NCBI GenBank assembly: GCA_046530935.1
Contig: JBHEQW010000010.1
Span: 1 to 41,560 of the forward strand
Reading direction: 5' to 3'
Length of the DNA stretch: 41,560 nucleotides
Source: Arsenophonus sp046530935
GTDB taxonomy: Bacteria > Pseudomonadota > Gammaproteobacteria > Enterobacterales > Enterobacteriaceae
Part shown: positions 9,119 through 18,318 of the stretch, in pieces
How positions within the stretch are numbered: the first letter of the stretch is position 1
How the letters are laid out: every line of letters starts with the position of its first letter
The notes under the pieces: model-generated
Seen by the model: only the letters and a program-made list of their open reading frames with translations
Database searches by the model: none
Told to the model about the DNA's origin: nothing
Translations under genes and position numbers: made by a program

Positions 9119-10311
9119 TTATATTTAACTTCAAACGACTACTAATAAGTTGTGCTGACGCTGAGTCTAATAATCATATTCCGGGTAAGATCCTTTATGA
9201 TCGTACTTTGGTTTTGCTTATATTATGTCTGACTATAGTTGGTTTTATTATGGTGACATCAGCTTCTATACCGATTGGGGAGCGTTTAATGCAAGATCCT
9301 TTTTTCTTTGCTAAACGTGATCTTCTCTATTTAATTTTATCATTTTTTTTAGTTTTATTAGTCTTAAATATCCCAATGATATGGTGGGAAAAATATAATT
9401 TTTTATTGTTAATAACTGCATTAATACTGTTATTAGTGGTATTGGTTGCCGGTAGTTCAGTTAATGGTGCCTCTCGTTGGATTAATACCGGTATTATCAG
9501 TATACAGCCATCTGAGGTTACAAAATTAGCCTTATTTTGCTATGTATCAAGTTATTTAGTTAGAAAAACAGATGATGTGCAAACACGATTTTTTAGCTTT
9601 ATCAAACTGATGTGCATTTTAATATTAATTGCTATTCTGCTGCTATTGCAGCCTGATTTAGGTACAGTAATTGTATTGGTTGTGACAACTCTAGCATTGC
9701 TATTCCTTGCAGGTGCTAGATTACTGCCGTTTATTATCGGTATTGTTATTTGTTCGGTAGGTATTATTGATTTGATCTATTTTGAATCTTATCGATTACG
9801 TCGAATAACCTCTTTTCTTAATCCATGGGAAGATCCTTTTGATAGTGGTTATCAATTAACACAATCTTTGATGGCATTTGGGCGTGGTGAATTATTTGGC
9901 CAAGGGTTAGGTAATTCTATCCAAAAATTGGAATATTTGCCTGAAGCACATACTGATTTTATTTTCTCGGTTTTAGCAGAAGAACTAGGTTATGTCGGAG
10001 TTTTGTTAGTGCTTTTAATGTTATTTTTTGTTGCGTTTCGCATCATGATGATTGGAAAACGGGCGTTAGATGCGAAGCAAAATTTTTCTGGTTATTTAGC
10101 TTGCTCAATCGGTATCTGGTTTACTTTCCAAGCCTTAGTTAATGTTGGAGCGGCTGTTGGAATGTTGCCAACTAAAGGATTGACACTACCGTTAATTAGC
10201 TATGGTGGATCTAGCCTATTAATTATGTTTATTGCCATAGCTATCTTATTACGTATAGATTTTGAAACACGCCTTAAGAGAGCACAAGAATTTGTAAGGA
10301 GAGTTAAATGA
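9115..10311 (+). CDS. ftsW: Septal peptidoglycan glycosyltransferase FtsW
   Basis: SEDS-family polytopic membrane protein that polymerises lipid II at the septum together with FtsI. It has 398 residues (E. coli 414) and about ten membrane segments. Family blocks are visible: INTGIISIQPSEVTKLALF, LLQPDLGTVIV, EYLPEAHTDFIFSVLAEELG and LPTKGLTLPLISYGGSS. Its ATG overlaps the murD stop (ATGA), and its stop overlaps the murG ATG. The acidic and serine residues of the conserved extracytoplasmic loops are kept, so it should be active. Confidence 0.95.
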   Translation: MIIFNFKRLLISCADAESNNHIPGKILYDRTLVLLILCLTIVGFIMVTSASIPIGERLMQDPFFFAKRDLLYLILSFFLVLLVLNIPMIWWEKYNFLLLITALILLLVVLVAGSSVNGASRWINTGIISIQPSEVTKLALFCYVSSYLVRKTDDVQTRFFSFIKLMCILILIAILLLLQPDLGTVIVLVVTTLALLFLAGARLLPFIIGIVICSVGIIDLIYFESYRLRRITSFLNPWEDPFDSGYQLTQSLMAFGRGELFGQGLGNSIQKLEYLPEAHTDFIFSVLAEELGYVGVLLVLLMLFFVAFRIMMIGKRALDAKQNFSGYLACSIGIWFTFQALVNVGAAVGMLPTKGLTLPLISYGGSSLLIMFIAIAILLRIDFETRLKRAQEFVRRVK

Positions 10312-11375
10312 GCCAACCAAAACGCCTCCTAGTGATGGCGGGAGGTACTGGAGGACATGTTTTTCCTGGACTGGCAGTGGCTAATTATCTAAAGCTGCAA
10401 GGTTGGGATATTCGTTGGTTAGGAACTGCTGACCGGATGGAGGCAGATTTAGTTCCTAAACATGGCATCGAAATCGAATTTATAAAGATTTCAGGTTTGC
10501 GTGGTAAAGGTATTAAAGAAATATCGCTAGCACCGTTTAAAATTATTAAAGCAATAAAGCAGTCAAAGGTAATTATACAGCGTTATCAACCTGATGTCGT
10601 ATTAGGTATGGGAGGATATGTTTCTGGTCCTGGCGGTATTGCTGCATGGTTATGTAATATTCCAATTGTACTTCATGAGCAAAATGGGATGGCAGGATTA
10701 ACCAATCGTTGGTTGGCTAAAATTGCCAAGCGTGTTTTACAAGCATTTCCAAGTGCCTTCTCTGGTGCTGCGGTAGTCGGAAATCCAGTTCGTGAGGCGA
10801 TATTAGCCTTACCTGAACCTCAAGAACGTTTAATTAATCGTAATGGTCCTATTCGAATTTTAGTAATAGGCGGCAGTCAAGGTGCAAAAATTTTAAACCA
10901 AACATTACCTGAAGTTGCAGATCAATTAGATAGAAAAGTAATAATTTGGCATCAAGCAGGCAAAGGTTCTCAGCAAATGACTGAAACTTTATATAAAAAG
11001 TTATCTCACAAATCATGCACTTATAAAGTAGCTGAATTTATTGATAATATGGCTCAGGCTTATGCATGGGCTGATATCATAGTTTGTCGCGCAGGTGCAT
11101 TAACGGTTAGTGAAGTTGCTGCTGCCGGCTTACCAGCAATTTTTATTCCATTCCAGCATAAAGATCGGCAACAATATTGGAATGCCTTGCCGTTAGAAAA
11201 GGCTGGAGCAGCAAAAATTGTTGAGCAGCCGCAATTTTCAACGAATGCATTGGTAACGCTATTAAAACAATGCACTAGGCCCAAGTTATTGGAAATGGCA
11301 AAAAAAGCACGAGCAACATCGATTACTGATGCAACTAAACGTCTAGCAGCAACATTAATTGAAGTTGCTAAATGA
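10308..11375 (+). CDS. murG: UDP-GlcNAc:lipid I N-acetylglucosaminyltransferase MurG
   Basis: Peripheral inner-membrane GT28 glycosyltransferase that converts lipid I to lipid II. It has 355 residues, equal to E. coli. The N-terminal glycine loop is MAGGTGGHVFPGLAVA, with VLGMGGYVSGPGG, LHEQNGMAGLTN, the second-domain glycine loop IGGSQGAKILN, and the donor-binding RAGALTVSEVAAAGLPAIF. A good Shine-Dalgarno (aaggagag) lies just before the ATG, inside the ftsW 3' end. A reverse-strand frame at its 3' end is a shadow. Confidence 0.97.
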   Translation: MSQPKRLLVMAGGTGGHVFPGLAVANYLKLQGWDIRWLGTADRMEADLVPKHGIEIEFIKISGLRGKGIKEISLAPFKIIKAIKQSKVIIQRYQPDVVLGMGGYVSGPGGIAAWLCNIPIVLHEQNGMAGLTNRWLAKIAKRVLQAFPSAFSGAAVVGNPVREAILALPEPQERLINRNGPIRILVIGGSQGAKILNQTLPEVADQLDRKVIIWHQAGKGSQQMTETLYKKLSHKSCTYKVAEFIDNMAQAYAWADIIVCRAGALTVSEVAAAGLPAIFIPFQHKDRQQYWNALPLEKAGAAKIVEQPQFSTNALVTLLKQCTRPKLLEMAKKARATSITDATKRLAATLIEVAK

Positions 11376-11440
11376 AACCGATTTTTCATTAAAGAATGTT
11401 AAAATCAGAGATAGAAATCGTGAAGAGCAAAGTGACTAAA

Positions 11441-12922
11441 GTGAAGAATACACAACAATTAGCAAAATTAAGAGCAATAGTGCCTGAAATGCGTCGAGTT
11501 AGGCATATCCATTTTATTGGAATTGGTGGTTCTGGCATGAGCGGTATTGCTGAAGTATTGGCTAACGAAGGTTATGAAATTAGTGGTTCTGATTTGTTAT
11601 CTAGTACAGTTACTGACAAATTAATAGAGCTTGGCGTAAAAATTTTTTTTAATCACAGACCAGAGAATGTTGCAAATGCTTGCGTTGTCGTCGTATCTAC
11701 GGCAATAGCTGCAGATAATCTAGAAATTATTGCTGCACGCAAAGCTGGTATTCCGGTCATTCGACGCGCTGAAATGTTAGCGGAATTGATGCGTTTTCGT
11801 CATGGGATAGCTATCGCAGGAACACATGGTAAAACAACGACTACCGCGATGATTGCTAGCATTTACGCGCAAGCAGGTTTAGATCCAACTTTTATTAATG
11901 GTGGATTAGTAAAAGCAGTAGGTGGACATGCACGTTTAGGGACTAGCCGCTATTTAATTGCAGAAGCCGATGAGAGTGATGCTTCATTCTTACATTTACA
12001 ACCACTAGTTGCTGTTATAACAAATATTGAAGCAGATCATATGGAAACTTATGATGGTGATTTTGAGAAATTAAAACAGACTTTCATCAGTTTCTTACAC
12101 AATCTTCCATTTTATGGTCGAGCAGTATTATGTATCGATGATCCTGTAGTGCGTTCGCTGCTACCTCAAATAGGACGTTATATTACAACTTATGGCTTTA
12201 GTGAGGATGCAGATATCCGTATTATATCCTATAAGCAACGAGGCAGTCAAGATTTCTTTACTGTAACACGAGAAAACCGAACTGATTTAGCTTTTATCTT
12301 GAATATACCTGGGCGTCATAATGCATTAAATGCAACTGCGGCTATTGCAGTAGCAACAGAAGAAGAAATTGATGATAGTTCTATTTTAACTGCACTAGAA
12401 AAATTTCAAGGGACAGGGCGACGTTTTGATTTCTTAGGTAATTTTCATTTAGCTAATGTTAATGGGAAAAAATGTAGTGTTATGCTGCTGGATGATTATG
12501 GTCACCATCCAACAGAAGTTAATGCTACCATTAAAGCAGCAAAAGAAGGATGGTCAGATAAACGTATTGTGATGGTTTTTCAGCCACACAGATATACCCG
12601 CACACGTGATTTATATGATGATTTTTCCAATATTTTAGAGCAGGTTGATGTATTGTTAATGCTAGATGTCTATCCGGCAGGAGAGGAACCTATCCCTGGC
12701 GCAGATAGTCCATCATTATGTCGGACAATTCGAAATCGAGGCAAATTAGATCCTATTTTTATTGTTGAGCATAATAAAATCAGCGAAATATTAGCACAAA
12801 TTATAGAAGATAATGATCTGATACTTATACAGGGAGCTGGCAATATAGGCAAGATAGCACGGAATTTGGCTGATACATATTTACGGCCAATCTTAACAAA
12901 TGAGAGAAAGCATTATGGGTGA
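11441..12922 (+). CDS. murC: UDP-MurNAc:L-alanine ligase MurC
   Basis: First amino-acid-adding Mur ligase (L-alanine). Motifs: HFIGIGGSGMSGIAEVLANEGY, AGTHGKTTTTAM for ATP, YLIAEADESDASFLHL, TNIEADHMETYDGDF, GRHNALNA, FQGTGRRFDFLG, DDYGHHPTEV and FQPHRYTRTRDLYDDF. The start is uncertain. E. coli begins MNTQQLAKLR, and the matching residues here, VKNTQQLAKLR, begin at GTG 11441, which I prefer (493 residues). In-frame GTGs at 11420 and 11432 and an ATG at 11396 would add 7, 3 or 15 residues, and the ATG version has a modest aaaga upstream. The stop overlaps ddlB by eight bases. Confidence 0.93.
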   Translation: MKNTQQLAKLRAIVPEMRRVRHIHFIGIGGSGMSGIAEVLANEGYEISGSDLLSSTVTDKLIELGVKIFFNHRPENVANACVVVVSTAIAADNLEIIAARKAGIPVIRRAEMLAELMRFRHGIAIAGTHGKTTTTAMIASIYAQAGLDPTFINGGLVKAVGGHARLGTSRYLIAEADESDASFLHLQPLVAVITNIEADHMETYDGDFEKLKQTFISFLHNLPFYGRAVLCIDDPVVRSLLPQIGRYITTYGFSEDADIRIISYKQRGSQDFFTVTRENRTDLAFILNIPGRHNALNATAAIAVATEEEIDDSSILTALEKFQGTGRRFDFLGNFHLANVNGKKCSVMLLDDYGHHPTEVNATIKAAKEGWSDKRIVMVFQPHRYTRTRDLYDDFSNILEQVDVLLMLDVYPAGEEPIPGADSPSLCRTIRNRGKLDPIFIVEHNKISEILAQIIEDNDLILIQGAGNIGKIARNLADTYLRPILTNERKHYG

Positions 12923-13835
12923 TAAAGTTGCCGTACTTTTAGGCGGAAATTCTGCTGAAAGAGAGGTGTCACTGCAATCTGGTAAAGCTGTAGTCAATGC
13001 CTTATGTGATACTGGAATAGATGCCTATCCAGTTGATATTAAAGAGTTTTCTGTCATTAAATTAAAAGAGGCTGGTTATAATAAAGTTTTTATTACTTTA
13101 CATGGCCGCGGTGGTGAAGATGGTACTGTACAAGGTGTCTTAGAATTTTTAGGTATACCATATACTGGTAGTGGTGTTTTAGCTTCATCACTTTCAATGG
13201 ATAAGCTACGTACCAAACAATTATGGGCTGGAATAGGTTTGCCGATTGCATCCTATATAGCCATTGGTAAACAACAGCTAGCAATGATATCAGATGATAT
13301 GCTTTTTGAGTCTGTTTATCATTTAGGTTTGCCGCTTATTGTGAAGCCAACTCTTGAAGGTTCAAGTATTGGTATGAGAAAAGTAAGCACTTTAACTGAA
13401 TTAAGAATAGCTCTCGAGTTTGCTTTTCGTTATGACACATATGCTCTAATTGAGAAATGTCTAAATGGACCTGAATATACTGTGGCAATTGTAGGAGAGC
13501 AGGTATTGCCATCAATTCGTATTCAACCGAAAGGTATTTTTTATGATTATAATGCCAAATATCTTTCTAATGAAACACGATATTTCTGTCCTGGTGGGTT
13601 GAAAACCGAAGAAGAAGAGCAAATAAATGAATTATCGCTAGCTGCTTATAAGGCGATTGGTTGTACTGGTTGGGGGCGTGTTGATCTTATGGGTGATAAC
13701 AATGGTATTTTTTATTTATTAGAAATAAATACATCACCTGGAATGACCAGTCATAGTTTAGTACCTATGGCTGCTAAACAAGTAGGAATGAGTTTTTCAC
13801 ACTTAGTTAAAAAGATTTTGGAATTGGCGGAGTAA
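12915..13835 (+). CDS. ddlB: D-alanine-D-alanine ligase DdlB
   Basis: ATP-grasp enzyme that joins two D-alanines for the MurF step. It has 306 residues, as in E. coli. Motifs: VAVLLGGNSAEREVSL, the histidine of FITLHGRGGEDGTVQG, PYTGSG, LPLIVKPTLEGSSIGM, GWGRVDLM, LEINTSPGMTSHSLVP. I start it at ATG 12915 inside the murC 3' end, because MGDKVAVLLGG aligns with E. coli MTDKIAVLLGG and a gagagaaag lies just upstream. The in-frame ATG at 12900 would add five residues. Confidence 0.96.
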   Translation: MGDKVAVLLGGNSAEREVSLQSGKAVVNALCDTGIDAYPVDIKEFSVIKLKEAGYNKVFITLHGRGGEDGTVQGVLEFLGIPYTGSGVLASSLSMDKLRTKQLWAGIGLPIASYIAIGKQQLAMISDDMLFESVYHLGLPLIVKPTLEGSSIGMRKVSTLTELRIALEFAFRYDTYALIEKCLNGPEYTVAIVGEQVLPSIRIQPKGIFYDYNAKYLSNETRYFCPGGLKTEEEEQINELSLAAYKAIGCTGWGRVDLMGDNNGIFYLLEINTSPGMTSHSLVPMAAKQVGMSFSHLVKKILELAE

Positions 13836-13836
13836 T

Positions 13837-14634
13837 ATGCCTCAGGCATCACTGAACATTCATAATAAAAAGCCTGAAGAACAGAGCAATGATATAAGTC
13901 GAAGCAATGGTTCTTATTTAGCAGGCGTTATCTTCTTCTTGATAGTATTGGGTACCATCATATGTGGGGTGTTGATGGTGTTAAATTGGATGAAAGATGT
14001 TAATCGATTGCCTATCTCAAAGCTGCTGATTACTGGAGAACGCTATTATACCCGTGACGATAATGTTATAAAAGCAATATTGTCACTAGGTATGCCTGGT
14101 ACATTTATGACTATAGATATGAATGCCATTCAGAATCAAATAAAAACCATGCCATGGGTAAGCCAAGTTATGGTACGTAAACAATGGCCGGATGAACTAA
14201 AAATTCATTTAGTGGAATATAAACCTTATGCTAAATGGAATGATACATTTTTTATTAATGAAGAAGGGACTGTTTTTAGCTTGCCAGCATTATTAAATGT
14301 TAACGGTAATTTTTTGATGTTATATGGGCCACAAGGCACTCAGCAAGAAGTATTAGAAATGTATCGTGTTATACAACAGCAATTAGCTCCACATAATTTT
14401 AGCATTAAGTCAGTATCAATGACTGCACGAGGTGCCTGGCAATTAGTTTTAGCTAATGATATTCGATTAAATATAGGTAAACAGGATATTAAAGAACGAT
14501 TAAACTGTTTTCTTGAGCTTTATCCACTATTAAAACAAGTTAGAAATAAACGTATTGGATATATAGATTTGCGATATGGTAGCGGTGCTGCTGTAGGTTG
14601 GTTACCACTTTTAGCTAAACCTGTTACACATTGA
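13837..14634 (+). CDS. ftsQ: Cell division protein FtsQ
   Basis: Bitopic divisome protein (FtsQLB complex) of 265 residues (E. coli 276). It has a cytoplasmic N-terminus, a membrane segment at about residues 29-51, a periplasmic POTRA domain (SKLLITGERYYTRDDNV, MPWVSQVMVRKQWPDELKI) and a beta domain that recruits FtsL/FtsB. The VRKQWPD(E)LKIHLVEY block is characteristic of the family. The start lies one base after the ddlB stop. The N-terminal cytoplasmic part is less conserved, as usual. Confidence 0.94.
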   Translation: MPQASLNIHNKKPEEQSNDISRSNGSYLAGVIFFLIVLGTIICGVLMVLNWMKDVNRLPISKLLITGERYYTRDDNVIKAILSLGMPGTFMTIDMNAIQNQIKTMPWVSQVMVRKQWPDELKIHLVEYKPYAKWNDTFFINEEGTVFSLPALLNVNGNFLMLYGPQGTQQEVLEMYRVIQQQLAPHNFSIKSVSMTARGAWQLVLANDIRLNIGKQDIKERLNCFLELYPLLKQVRNKRIGYIDLRYGSGAAVGWLPLLAKPVTH

Positions 14635-14686
14635 ATTTAAATATTTTTTAAAACTGCTGATTATAAATAGATACAGGCAAATAACG

Positions 14687-15943
14687 ATGATTAAAACTAC
14701 GGACAGAAAATTAATAGTTGGTCTTGAAATTGGAACTTCTAAGGTTTCTGCGCTGGTTGGTGAAATTCTGCCTGATGGGATGGTAAATATTATTGGTGTC
14801 GGTAATTCTCCATCTAGAGGGATGGATAAAGGTGGTGTGAATGATTTGGAATCTGTCGTTAAATGCGTGCAGCGAGCTATTGATCAAGCAGAATTTATGG
14901 CGGATTGCCAAATATCATCTGTTTATCTAGCGCTTTCCGGGAAGCATGTTAGTTGTCAGAATGAAATAGGTATGGTGCCTATTTCTGAAGATGAAGTTAC
15001 TCAAAATGATGTAGATAGCGTTGTCCATACAGCTAAATCTGTCCGTGTTCGTGATGAACATAGAATTTTACATGTTATTCCACAAGAATATGCGATTGAT
15101 TATCAAGAAGGAATTAAAAATCCAGTAGGACTTTCAGGTGTGCGTATGCAAGCCAAGGTACATCTGATTACTTGCCATAATGATACGGCTAAAAATATTG
15201 TTAAAGCAGTTGAACGCTGTGGCTTAAAAGTAGATCAATTAATTTTTGCCGGTTTAGCATCAAGTTATTCCGTTTTAACGGAAGATGAATGTGAATTGGG
15301 AGTATGTGTTGTCGATATTGGTGGTGGAACCATGGATATAGCCGTTTATACTGCCGGAGCACTGCGTCATACCAAGGTTATACCATATGCTGGTAATGTA
15401 GTGACAAGTGATATTGCTTACGCATTTGGTACCCCACCAAATGATGCTGAAACAATAAAAGTTCGTCATGGATGCGCATTAAGCACTATTGTTAGTAAAG
15501 ACGAAAATGTTGAAGTCCCAAGTGTAGGTGGTCGGCTACCTAGAAATTTACAACGCCAAACATTAGCTGAAGTTATCGAGCCACGTTACACAGAGTTGCT
15601 AAACTTAGTAAATGATGAAATTTTGAAATTGCAAGAACAATTACGCCAGCAAAATCTTAAACATCATCTGGCCGCTGGCATTGTTTTAACAGGAGGCGGC
15701 GCTCAAATTGATGGTCTAGTCGAATGTGCCCAAAGAGTATTTCATACTCAGGTACGTATCGGTAAACCATTAAATATAACTGGTTTAACAGATTATGCAC
15801 AGGAGACTTATTACTCCACAGCTGTCGGGCTATTGCATTATGGCAAACAGACTCAGCTTGGAAATGAACTAGAACTGGATAAGTGTACATCACTTACTAA
15901 TTGGTTTTATAAAATCACCAATTGGATTAGAAAAGAATTTTAA
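14687..15943 (+). CDS. ftsA: Cell division protein FtsA
   Basis: Actin-like ATPase that tethers FtsZ to the membrane and recruits later division proteins. It has 418 residues (E. coli 420). Nucleotide-binding motifs are present: IVGLEIGTSKVSALVGE near the N-terminus, CVVDIGGGTMDIAVY in the middle and GIVLTGGGAQIDGL near the end. The C-terminal amphipathic membrane helix is retained (NWFYKITNWIRKEF). It is separated from ftsQ by 52 bases with only a weak ribosome binding site. Several reverse-strand frames within it are shadows. Confidence 0.96.
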   Translation: MIKTTDRKLIVGLEIGTSKVSALVGEILPDGMVNIIGVGNSPSRGMDKGGVNDLESVVKCVQRAIDQAEFMADCQISSVYLALSGKHVSCQNEIGMVPISEDEVTQNDVDSVVHTAKSVRVRDEHRILHVIPQEYAIDYQEGIKNPVGLSGVRMQAKVHLITCHNDTAKNIVKAVERCGLKVDQLIFAGLASSYSVLTEDECELGVCVVDIGGGTMDIAVYTAGALRHTKVIPYAGNVVTSDIAYAFGTPPNDAETIKVRHGCALSTIVSKDENVEVPSVGGRLPRNLQRQTLAEVIEPRYTELLNLVNDEILKLQEQLRQQNLKHHLAAGIVLTGGGAQIDGLVECAQRVFHTQVRIGKPLNITGLTDYAQETYYSTAVGLLHYGKQTQLGNELELDKCTSLTNWFYKITNWIRKEF

Positions 15944-15997
15944 TTTTTTAAGAAGCAAATCTTTCGCTTCTATATAGGCAGAAAATGGAGAGAGATT

Positions 15998-17167
15998 ATG
16001 TTTGAACCAATGGAATTAACTAATGACGCTGTGATTAAAGTCATCGGCGTTGGTGGTGGCGGCGGCAATGCTGTTGAACACATGGTGCGTGAACGTATTG
16101 AAGGTGTTGAATTCTTTGCTGTTAATACTGATGCTCAGGCATTACGTAAAACAGCAGTAGGACAAACTATTCAGATCGGCAATGGCATTACAAAAGGCTT
16201 GGGAGCAGGAGCTAATCCTGAAGTTGGTCGTAATGCCGCTGAAGAAGATCGTGAAGCTTTGCACAATGCGATTGATGGGGCAGATATGGTCTTTATTGCT
16301 GCTGGTATGGGTGGTGGTACGGGAACCGGTGCAGCTCCTGTCGTAGCTGAAGTTGCTAAAGAACTTGGTATACTAACGGTAGCGGTTGTAACCAAACCTT
16401 TCAACTTTGAAGGTAAAAAACGCATGGCATTTGCTGAAACAGGAATCTCAGAACTATCTAAGGATGTTGATTCCTTGATTACCATTCCGAATGATAAATT
16501 ATTAAAAGTGCTTGGGCGCGGTATTTCTTTGCTAGATGCATTCGGTGCTGCAAATGATGTGCTAAAAGGTGCTGTACAAGGCATTGCTGAGCTTATTACT
16601 CGTCCTGGTTTAATGAATGTAGATTTTGCTGATGTTCGTACTGTTATGTCTGAAATGGGTTATGCTATGATGGGATCAGGCGTAGCACGAGGTGAAGACC
16701 GAGCTGAAGAAGCGGCAGAAATAGCAATTTCTAGCCCATTGTTGGAAGATATCGATTTATCTGGCGCTCGTGGTGTATTGGTTAATATTACCGCTGGTTT
16801 TGATTTGCGGCTCGATGAATTTGAAACAGTTGGTAATAGCATTCGTGCATTTGCGTCGGATAATGCAACTGTTGTTATTGGCACTTCTCTGGATCCTGAA
16901 ATGAATGATGAGTTGCGTGTGACCGTAGTTGCTACAGGAATTGGTATGGATAAACGGCCAGAAATTATGTTGATTACTAATAAAACACCACAAAAGTGCT
17001 CACTAGAGCAGCGTTATCATCAGATGCAAGGCTCAATGCCTGTTATAACATCGTTAGCAGAGGAAAAAAAATCTGTTGCCAAAGTGGTTAATGAACAAAA
17101 TACGCAATCAAATAAGGATCCTGACTATCTTGATATTCCTGCCTTTTTAAGAAAACAGGCAGATTAG
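15998..17167 (+). CDS. ftsZ: Cell division GTPase FtsZ
   Basis: Tubulin homologue that forms the Z ring. It has 389 residues (E. coli 383). Visible are KVIGVGGGGGNAVEHM, the tubulin signature GGGTGTGAAPVVAEV, FNFEGKKRM, and the synergy-loop region GLMNVDFADVRTVM that completes the GTPase site of the neighbouring subunit. The C-terminal peptide DYLDIPAFLRKQAD binds FtsA and ZipA and matches the E. coli tail. The variable linker is intact. A strong ribosome binding site (ggagag) precedes the ATG. This is the last division gene of the cluster. Confidence 0.98.
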   Translation: MFEPMELTNDAVIKVIGVGGGGGNAVEHMVRERIEGVEFFAVNTDAQALRKTAVGQTIQIGNGITKGLGAGANPEVGRNAAEEDREALHNAIDGADMVFIAAGMGGGTGTGAAPVVAEVAKELGILTVAVVTKPFNFEGKKRMAFAETGISELSKDVDSLITIPNDKLLKVLGRGISLLDAFGAANDVLKGAVQGIAELITRPGLMNVDFADVRTVMSEMGYAMMGSGVARGEDRAEEAAEIAISSPLLEDIDLSGARGVLVNITAGFDLRLDEFETVGNSIRAFASDNATVVIGTSLDPEMNDELRVTVVATGIGMDKRPEIMLITNKTPQKCSLEQRYHQMQGSMPVITSLAEEKKSVAKVVNEQNTQSNKDPDYLDIPAFLRKQAD

Positions 17168-17282
17168 TTAAGAATTGATTGGTTTGTGTGCTCTTTTTAT
17201 GTTAAGTTAATTTAAATATATTAAATAAGAAAATATTAAACAAGCAAAAGATAGCAAGGCAGTTAATGATGTGAGAAAAATG

Positions 17283-18200
17283 ATGATTAAACAAAGGACA
17301 CTAAAATGTATTGTTCAAGCGACTGGTATCGGTTTACATTCTGGCAAGAAAGTCACTTTAGCATTGCGTCCAGCACCGGCTAATACCGGAGTCATCTATC
17401 ACCGTACAGATTTAAATCCACCTGTTGATTTCCTGGCTGCAGCAAAATCAGTACGTGATACCACGCTATGTACCTGCTTGGTCAATGAAGATAATATACG
17501 TATTTCAACTGTAGAACATCTAAGTGCAGCATTAGCAGGGCTTGGGATAGATAATATCATCATTGAGGTAGATGCACCAGAAATCCCAATAATGGATGGA
17601 AGTGCTGCTCCTTTTGTGTTTTTATTATTAGATGCAGGCATTGAAGAGTTAAATAGTGCCAAGAAATTTCTTCGTATTAAAAAAAGCATCAAAGTTACAG
17701 ATGGTGATAAATGGGCAAAACTAGCGCCTTATAATGGATTTATCTTAGATTTCACTATAGATTTCAATCATATCGCCATTAATAATAGTACTCAACGTTA
17801 CAAACTGGATTTTTCAACAAAATCTTTTGTTAGAGATATTAGCCGTGCGCGTACGTTTGGTTTCATTCGTGATATTGAACACTTACAATCTAAAGGGTTA
17901 TGTTTAGGTGGTAGCTTTGATTGTGCGATTGTTGTTGATGATTATCGCGTCTTAAATAAAGACGGTTTGCGTTTTGAAGATGAATTTGTGCGCCATAAAA
18001 CGCTAGATGCTATTGGTGATTTATTTATGTGTGGTCACAATATCATTGGTGCTTTTACAGCATATAAATCAGGTCATGCATTGAATAATAAATTATTGCA
18101 GGCTGTTTTAGCGACAGAGTCTGCTTGGGATATGGTGACCTTCAAAGATGAATATGAAATGCCAGTTACATTTAAAACATCTTCAATAACAATAATTTAA
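17283..18200 (+). CDS. lpxC: UDP-3-O-acyl-N-acetylglucosamine deacetylase LpxC
   Basis: Zinc amidase catalysing the committed step of lipid A synthesis. It has 305 residues, as in E. coli. Zinc ligands are visible in STVEHLSAALAGLG and in HKTLDAIGDLFMCGHN, and LCLGGSFDCAIVVDDY and SRARTFGF are conserved. I start it at ATG 17283, giving MIKQRTLKCIVQATG as in E. coli. The alternative GTG at 17271 and ATG at 17280 add four and one residues. The C-terminal tail that governs FtsH-dependent turnover in E. coli ends differently here (TSSITII), so regulation by proteolysis may differ. It is preceded by a 115-base gap after ftsZ that probably holds its own promoter. Confidence 0.96.
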   Translation: MIKQRTLKCIVQATGIGLHSGKKVTLALRPAPANTGVIYHRTDLNPPVDFLAAAKSVRDTTLCTCLVNEDNIRISTVEHLSAALAGLGIDNIIIEVDAPEIPIMDGSAAPFVFLLLDAGIEELNSAKKFLRIKKSIKVTDGDKWAKLAPYNGFILDFTIDFNHIAINNSTQRYKLDFSTKSFVRDISRARTFGFIRDIEHLQSKGLCLGGSFDCAIVVDDYRVLNKDGLRFEDEFVRHKTLDAIGDLFMCGHNIIGAFTAYKSGHALNNKLLQAVLATESAWDMVTFKDEYEMPVTFKTSSITII

Positions 18201-18245
18201 GATAGATTATATCAAATAGGATTTTCTATCTATTTTATATAAGTG

Positions 18246-18270
18246 AATTATTCTCTACCTTAGAATAATT
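18246..18270 (+). terminator. Candidate terminator after lpxC
   Basis: A 9-base-pair perfect stem (18246-18254 with 18262-18270, aattattct/agaataatt) is followed within about a dozen bases by a run of five Ts. It lies between the convergent lpxC and dciA genes. A second 9-bp hairpin at 18289-18310 (taatactaa/ttagtatta) lies nearer dciA and could act in the other direction. The stems are AT-only, so strength is doubtful. Confidence 0.45.
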
Positions 18271-18318
18271 TCGTTGATGCTTTTTGCTTAATACTAATCT
18301 TTAGTATTAGTCACTTTC

